From Bacillota bacterium (GTDB lineage: Bacteria; Bacillota; Clostridia; Peptostreptococcales; Anaerovoracaceae), in the NCBI GenBank assembly GCA_016287035.1, contig JAEEVI010000175.1, forward strand, positions 1-16,150: a stretch of DNA of 16,150 bases, written 5' to 3'. The notes beneath the pieces are model-generated. The model was not told the DNA's origin, did no database searches, and was given only the letters and a program-made list of their open reading frames with translations. Positions 14,222 through 16,150 of this stretch are shown here, piece by piece (position 1 is the stretch's first letter; the number at the start of each line of letters is the position of its first letter). The translations under genes were made by a program, and so were the position numbers.

Positions 14222-15280
14222 ATGGCGATCGAGGATAAGGACGACATCCTTCAGCAGCTCGCGGATCCTCTCGAGGACCTCCCGCAGACTGTCCCGGACG
14301 CGCCGCCGGCCGGGGGGAAGAAGGGCAAAGCGTCAAAAAACGACATAATCCGCAGCAAGAATCAGCGCCGCGCCAAAAAATCGGGCAAGACGAACGGACA
14401 GATCGTCAGGGTCGAGAACCTCCCCGAGGAGGTCGACACCGACACGGTCATAAGCACGTACCTGCCGGCGAGGAGGGCGAGGCTGCTCGGCGCCGCGATA
14501 CTGAGGCTCGACAAGATGAGGCTCCTGCTTTTGCTTGCTGTCCTCATCGTGGCGATACTGTTCATCATGTCCTTCATGCAGGAGAAGATGGGCAACTTCA
14601 CGATCAACCTCGACAGGCTCGAGCTTTTCCGCAAGGGCATAGCCATCGACTACGACCCGTATTTCACGCATCCTACGGCCAGGCTCACCGCCGCTCCTGT
14701 AATAGACGCCACGAACATATCGATATACGACCTCCCGTCGGATATCGCGGACGTCGACGGGGATCACAACGGCCGCAACTATATGGCTTACACGTGTTAT
14801 CTCCGCAATGCCGGCAAGGAGGACGTCGCGTACGTCGCTTCGATAGTCCTCGAGTCGTCCTCAAAGGACGCCGACGACGCCGTGCGCGTCGCGGTGTGGC
14901 ACAACGGAGAGAGGACCGTCTACGCGAAGGCCTCCAGGGACGGAACGCCGGAGGAGGGCTGCGTCAATTTCCTCAGCGACAGGCTCGTATGCAGCTTCCA
15001 GGAGGAAAATTTCCTCGTCGGCAACGTGGATAAGTACACCGTCGCGGTATGGATGGAGGGCGACGACCCCGAGTGCGTCGACAGGATCGTAGGCGGAAGC
15101 GTCGAGTTCACGATGCGCGTGGCCGCGACGAACGAGGACGACACGACGCTGCTTCAGAAATACATCCAGGATATCGTCGACACGCTCACCGGCGACAAGC
15201 CGATCAGCGCCGCCGGTACCGAGAGCCCGGATTTCCAGAAATACGACGACGTCACGTGGTTCACGAGGAGGAACCAGTAG
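14222..15280 (+). CDS. Membrane-anchored protein with TasA/camelysin-like extracellular region
   Basis: A 352-residue protein. Residues 1-98 are a polar, partly basic cytoplasmic segment rich in Pro, Lys and Asp. One transmembrane helix spans about 99-118 (RLLLLLAVLIVAILFIMSF), and about 230 residues lie outside. The outer part contains NYMAYTCYLRNAGKEDV, an AVRVAVWHNGE strand, and near the end TVAVWMEGDDPECVD followed by IVGGSVEFTMRV. These resemble strands of TasA-like, SipW-dependent matrix proteins, as I remember the family. Unlike them it lacks the short AWF-type signal peptide and keeps a permanent anchor. A role in holding or nucleating the matrix protein encoded downstream is my inference. 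The ATG is 3 bases after the PilZ stop and has only a weak AAAAAAGG well upstream, so translation is probably coupled. Confidence 0.75.
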   Translation: MAIEDKDDILQQLADPLEDLPQTVPDAPPAGGKKGKASKNDIIRSKNQRRAKKSGKTNGQIVRVENLPEEVDTDTVISTYLPARRARLLGAAILRLDKMRLLLLLAVLIVAILFIMSFMQEKMGNFTINLDRLELFRKGIAIDYDPYFTHPTARLTAAPVIDATNISIYDLPSDIADVDGDHNGRNYMAYTCYLRNAGKEDVAYVASIVLESSSKDADDAVRVAVWHNGERTVYAKASRDGTPEEGCVNFLSDRLVCSFQEENFLVGNVDKYTVAVWMEGDDPECVDRIVGGSVEFTMRVAATNEDDTTLLQKYIQDIVDTLTGDKPISAAGTESPDFQKYDDVTWFTRRNQ

Positions 15281-15318
15281 GCGCTGAAAAGCTTGAAAGA
15301 TCAACAGATATACGATCC

Positions 15319-15360
15319 GACGGCCGCGGTCTCGCGGCCGTTGAAATTTTTTCTATTTTT
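15319..15360 (+). terminator. Intrinsic terminator of the HD-GYP operon
   Basis: A perfect 8-bp stem CGGCCGCG/CGCGGCCG (15321-15328 with 15333-15340), loop GTCT, extended by A-T and G-T pairs. The U-rich run TTGAAATTTTTTC follows. The T-tract is slightly displaced by TTGAAA but long. It lies 38 bases past the stop codon. Confidence 0.8.
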
Positions 15361-15383
15361 TTCAAAAAAATTTACCGATTTTG

Positions 15384-15413
15384 TTGACAAATCGTTTTCG
15401 ATAATGGTATATT
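15384..15413 (+). promoter_or_regulatory. Strong promoter of the riboswitch-controlled matrix gene
   Basis: A perfect TTGACA (15384-15389), an 18-base spacer, then TATATT (15408-15413) with TG at 15405-15406 (extended -10). An A/T-rich stretch at about 15343-15373 could act as an UP element. The start near 15420 coincides with the first base of the outer helix of riboswitch 1. Confidence 0.85.
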
Positions 15414-15419
15414 TGCACT

Positions 15420-15508
15420 GTAAAAAGAGAATTACGGGAAAAAGGCAAAACCGCGGCGACGCGGCGACGCAAAGCTACAGGGGCTGCGAAAGCAGCCAGC
15501 CAGTTACC
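15420..15508 (+). promoter_or_regulatory. c-di-GMP riboswitch (GEMM-I), copy 1
   Basis: The aptamer core is 15444-15508. It runs GGCAAAACC, hairpin CCGCG/CGCGG with a GCGA tetraloop, the hallmark GACGCAAAGC, hairpin GGCTGC/GCAGCC with GAAA loop, then CAGCCAGTTACC. The first G of GGCAAA corresponds, by my memory of the Vc2 numbering, to G20, which favours c-di-GMP over cGAMP. The 5' strand 15420-15435 is complementary to the 3' arm and U-tract of its terminator, forming an antiterminator that can stack on the aptamer. Confidence 0.95.
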
Positions 15509-15552
15509 GATTCCGCCGACGAAGATGGGCGGGAGCGGTAATTTTCTTTTTT
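15504..15552 (+). terminator. Riboswitch 1 terminator
   Basis: TTACCG (15504-15509) pairs with CGGTAA (15536-15541), and CCGCC (15513-15517) with GGCGG (15528-15532). TTTTCTTTTTT follows. The TTACC is also the 3' strand of aptamer P1, so aptamer and terminator exclude each other: an ON switch. Confidence 0.92.
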
Positions 15553-15564
15553 ACAGACGTTCTT

Positions 15565-15650
15565 GAAAAGGAAATTACGGACAAAGGCAAAACCGCGGCG
15601 ACGCGGCGACGCAAAGCTACAGGGGCTGCGAAGGCAGCCAGCCAGTTACC
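15565..15650 (+). promoter_or_regulatory. c-di-GMP riboswitch (GEMM-I), copy 2
   Basis: The aptamer core is 15586-15650, nearly base-for-base the same as copy 1. It has GGCAAAACC, CCGCG/CGCGG with GCGA, GACGCAAAGC, and GGCTGC/GCAGCC; the loop is GAAG instead of GAAA. The 5' antiterminator strand is 15565-15580. The near identity suggests a recent duplication or gene conversion with copy 1. Confidence 0.95.
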
Positions 15651-15694
15651 GGTTCTTCCCACGTAAAGAGGAGGAGCGCGGTAATTTTCTTTTT
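15646..15694 (+). terminator. Riboswitch 2 terminator
   Basis: TTACCG (15646-15651) pairs with CGGTAA (15679-15684), and the inner CTTCC with GGAGG. TTTTCTTTTT (15685-15694) follows. Inner stem and loop differ from copy 1 while the outer stem and T-tract are kept. Confidence 0.92.
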
Positions 15695-15704
15695 AAGGGG
15701 CTAA

Positions 15705-15797
15705 GGTAAAAAGAAAATTATCAAGGAACAAAGGCAAACCTGGGGCGACTCAGCGACGCAAAGCTATAGGGACTGCGGAGGCAGTCAGCCAGTTACC
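15705..15797 (+). promoter_or_regulatory. c-di-GMP riboswitch (GEMM-I), copy 3
   Basis: The aptamer core is 15733-15797. The first hairpin is CTGGG/CTCAG around GCGA instead of CCGCG/CGCGG. The second is GACTGC/GCAGTC around GGAG instead of GGCTGC/GCAGCC. These are compensatory changes that keep pairing, with GACGCAAAGC and GTTACC unchanged. The antiterminator strand at 15705-15722 is the longest match to the terminator 3' arm of the three. Confidence 0.95.
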
Positions 15798-15841
15798 GGT
15801 TTCTCCCACGTAAGGAGGAGGAACGCGGTAATTTTCTTTTT
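15793..15841 (+). terminator. Riboswitch 3 terminator
   Basis: TTACCG (15793-15798) pairs with CGGTAA (15826-15831), and the inner CTCC with GGAG. TTTTCTTTTT (15832-15841) follows. It ends 199 bases before the matrix protein start. Confidence 0.92.
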
Positions 15842-16040
15842 ATAGATCATTTAAGAAGGCGCCTGTCCGCCTAACTAAAGAAAAAGCCCGAAGCCCGAAA
15901 AGGGCAAGACCTATTGAGAGGCCAGATCCTCACCGGACGGCGGTGATGGAAATCTCTTCTCAACCGGGCCCGGTGAGAGTTCAGCCTGTCAACAGGGCAA
16001 CCCGGATCGGCCGAGGGCAAGTTGACAAAGGAGGTACACA
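15842..16040 (+). other. Structured leader of unknown class before the matrix protein gene
   Basis: No gene fits here. Several strong pairings are visible. GCCC/GGGC (15893-15896 with 15902-15905, loop GAAAA) comes first. A long arm has TTGAGA/TCTCAA (15914-15919 with 15958-15963), AGAT/ATCT (15924-15927 with 15952-15955) and TCACCG/CGGTGA (15930-15935 with 15941-15946). The palindrome CCGGGCCCGG (15964-15973) follows. TGTCAAC (15987-15993) can pair with GTTGACA (16021-16027), ending at the ribosome binding site AAAGGAGG. A rival local hairpin CCTG/CAGG (15985-15988 with 15993-15996) would break that pairing. GGGCAA occurs three times (15902, 15995, 16015). I could not match it to a riboswitch class I know, including c-di-GMP-II. 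Confidence 0.6.
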
Positions 16041-16150
16041 ATGTCAACGAAAGCGTTAAAGAAGGAACTGCTTGCGGCAGTCGTTATGCTCCTCGTAGCA
16101 GCGGTCGCCCTCTCCGGTTCCACCTACGCGTGGTTTGCGAACAACACGCA
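16041..16150 (+). CDS. SipW-dependent (TasA/camelysin-type) secreted protein, N-terminal part
   Basis: The first 36 complete codons of a gene that continues past the right edge. The product starts MSTKALKKEL, followed by a hydrophobic core LLAAVVMLLVAAVALSG and then STYAWFANNT. A short basic N-region, a hydrophobic helix and the AWF motif just after the expected cleavage region are the signature of proteins matured by the SipW-type signal peptidase, such as TasA fibre protein and camelysin. A perfect AAAGGAGG lies 6 bases before the ATG. Transcription runs from 15384 through three c-di-GMP riboswitches and an unknown leader, so its synthesis should depend on c-di-GMP. Length and the mature domain cannot be seen. 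Whether sipW follows lies outside the window. Confidence 0.88.
   Translation, partial: MSTKALKKELLAAVVMLLVAAVALSGSTYAWFANNT

Larger units (their letters stand above)
15420..15841 (+). repeat. Three tandem copies of a riboswitch-terminator unit
   Basis: Units begin at about 15420, 15565 and 15705. The aptamer starts are 142 and 147 bases apart. Each unit contains, in order, an A-rich 5' strand, a GEMM-I aptamer, and a terminator ending CGGTAATTTTCTTTTT. Aptamers 1 and 2 are almost identical; aptamer 3 has diverged with paired changes. Confidence 0.95.

Noticed and set aside
15293..15541. 82-codon frame across the terminator, promoter and first riboswitch
   Set aside because: It overlaps well-supported regulatory elements, has no ribosome binding site, and its product looks like nothing known.
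15420..15841. Direct repeats that might be read as a CRISPR array or integron-like repeats
   Set aside because: The repeated blocks are GEMM-I aptamers plus terminators. The diverged parts covary, and the intervening sequences are stem strands rather than spacers.
15842..16040. A fourth GEMM-I, a c-di-GMP-II aptamer, or a fluoride/NiCo-type riboswitch
   Set aside because: No GACGCAAAGC block for GEMM-I, and the conserved blocks of the other classes as I remember them are absent. GGTGATGG and GGGCAA are only short chance likenesses.

Overview
The window looks like chromosomal DNA from an anaerobic Firmicute, probably a GC-rich member of the Clostridia. The evidence is an oxygen-sensitive class III ribonucleotide reductase (nrdG, nrdD), a glmS-type ribozyme, GEMM-I riboswitches, a SipW-dependent (TasA-type) secreted protein, and AGGAGG-type ribosome binding sites. 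The genes are GC-rich but use ATA (Ile) and AGG (Arg) freely. Genus cannot be fixed from the sequence. I see no phage, insertion sequence or CRISPR array.

Layout. Bases 1-1494 (minus strand) hold nrdG followed by the start of nrdD, which runs off the left edge; paired NrdR-box-like palindromes lie before each gene. From 1738 onward all genes are on the plus strand: gap (glyceraldehyde-3-phosphate dehydrogenase), a PepD-type dipeptidase, tRNA-Val(CAC) with its own promoter and terminator, an EamA-type transporter, a small membrane protein translationally coupled to a GT2-GtrA glycosyltransferase, and purA.

Bases 8211-11398 form one of the two most interesting units. A promoter is followed by a long leader holding a clear glmS self-cleaving ribozyme. 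After it come three abutting genes: nagB (glucosamine-6-phosphate deaminase), a left-handed beta-helix acetyltransferase resembling only the C-terminal half of GlmU, and glmM. No glmS is present here. The natural reading is that NagB runs in the aminating direction and that GlcN6P, through the ribozyme, shuts off the operon: an amino-sugar route with ammonia in place of glutamine.

Bases 11442-16150 form the second unit, a cyclic-di-GMP and extracellular-matrix locus. An HD-GYP phosphodiesterase, a PilZ effector and a membrane-anchored protein with a TasA-like C-terminal signature share one promoter. Behind a terminator and a strong new promoter lie three tandem GEMM-I c-di-GMP riboswitches, each with its own intrinsic terminator and an antiterminator strand. 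A further structured leader of about 200 bases, which I do not recognise, precedes a SipW-dependent (TasA/camelysin-type) protein cut by the right edge. Reading the pairings, the three switches are ON switches in series, so the matrix protein should be transcribed only at high c-di-GMP, which the HD-GYP enzyme upstream would lower.
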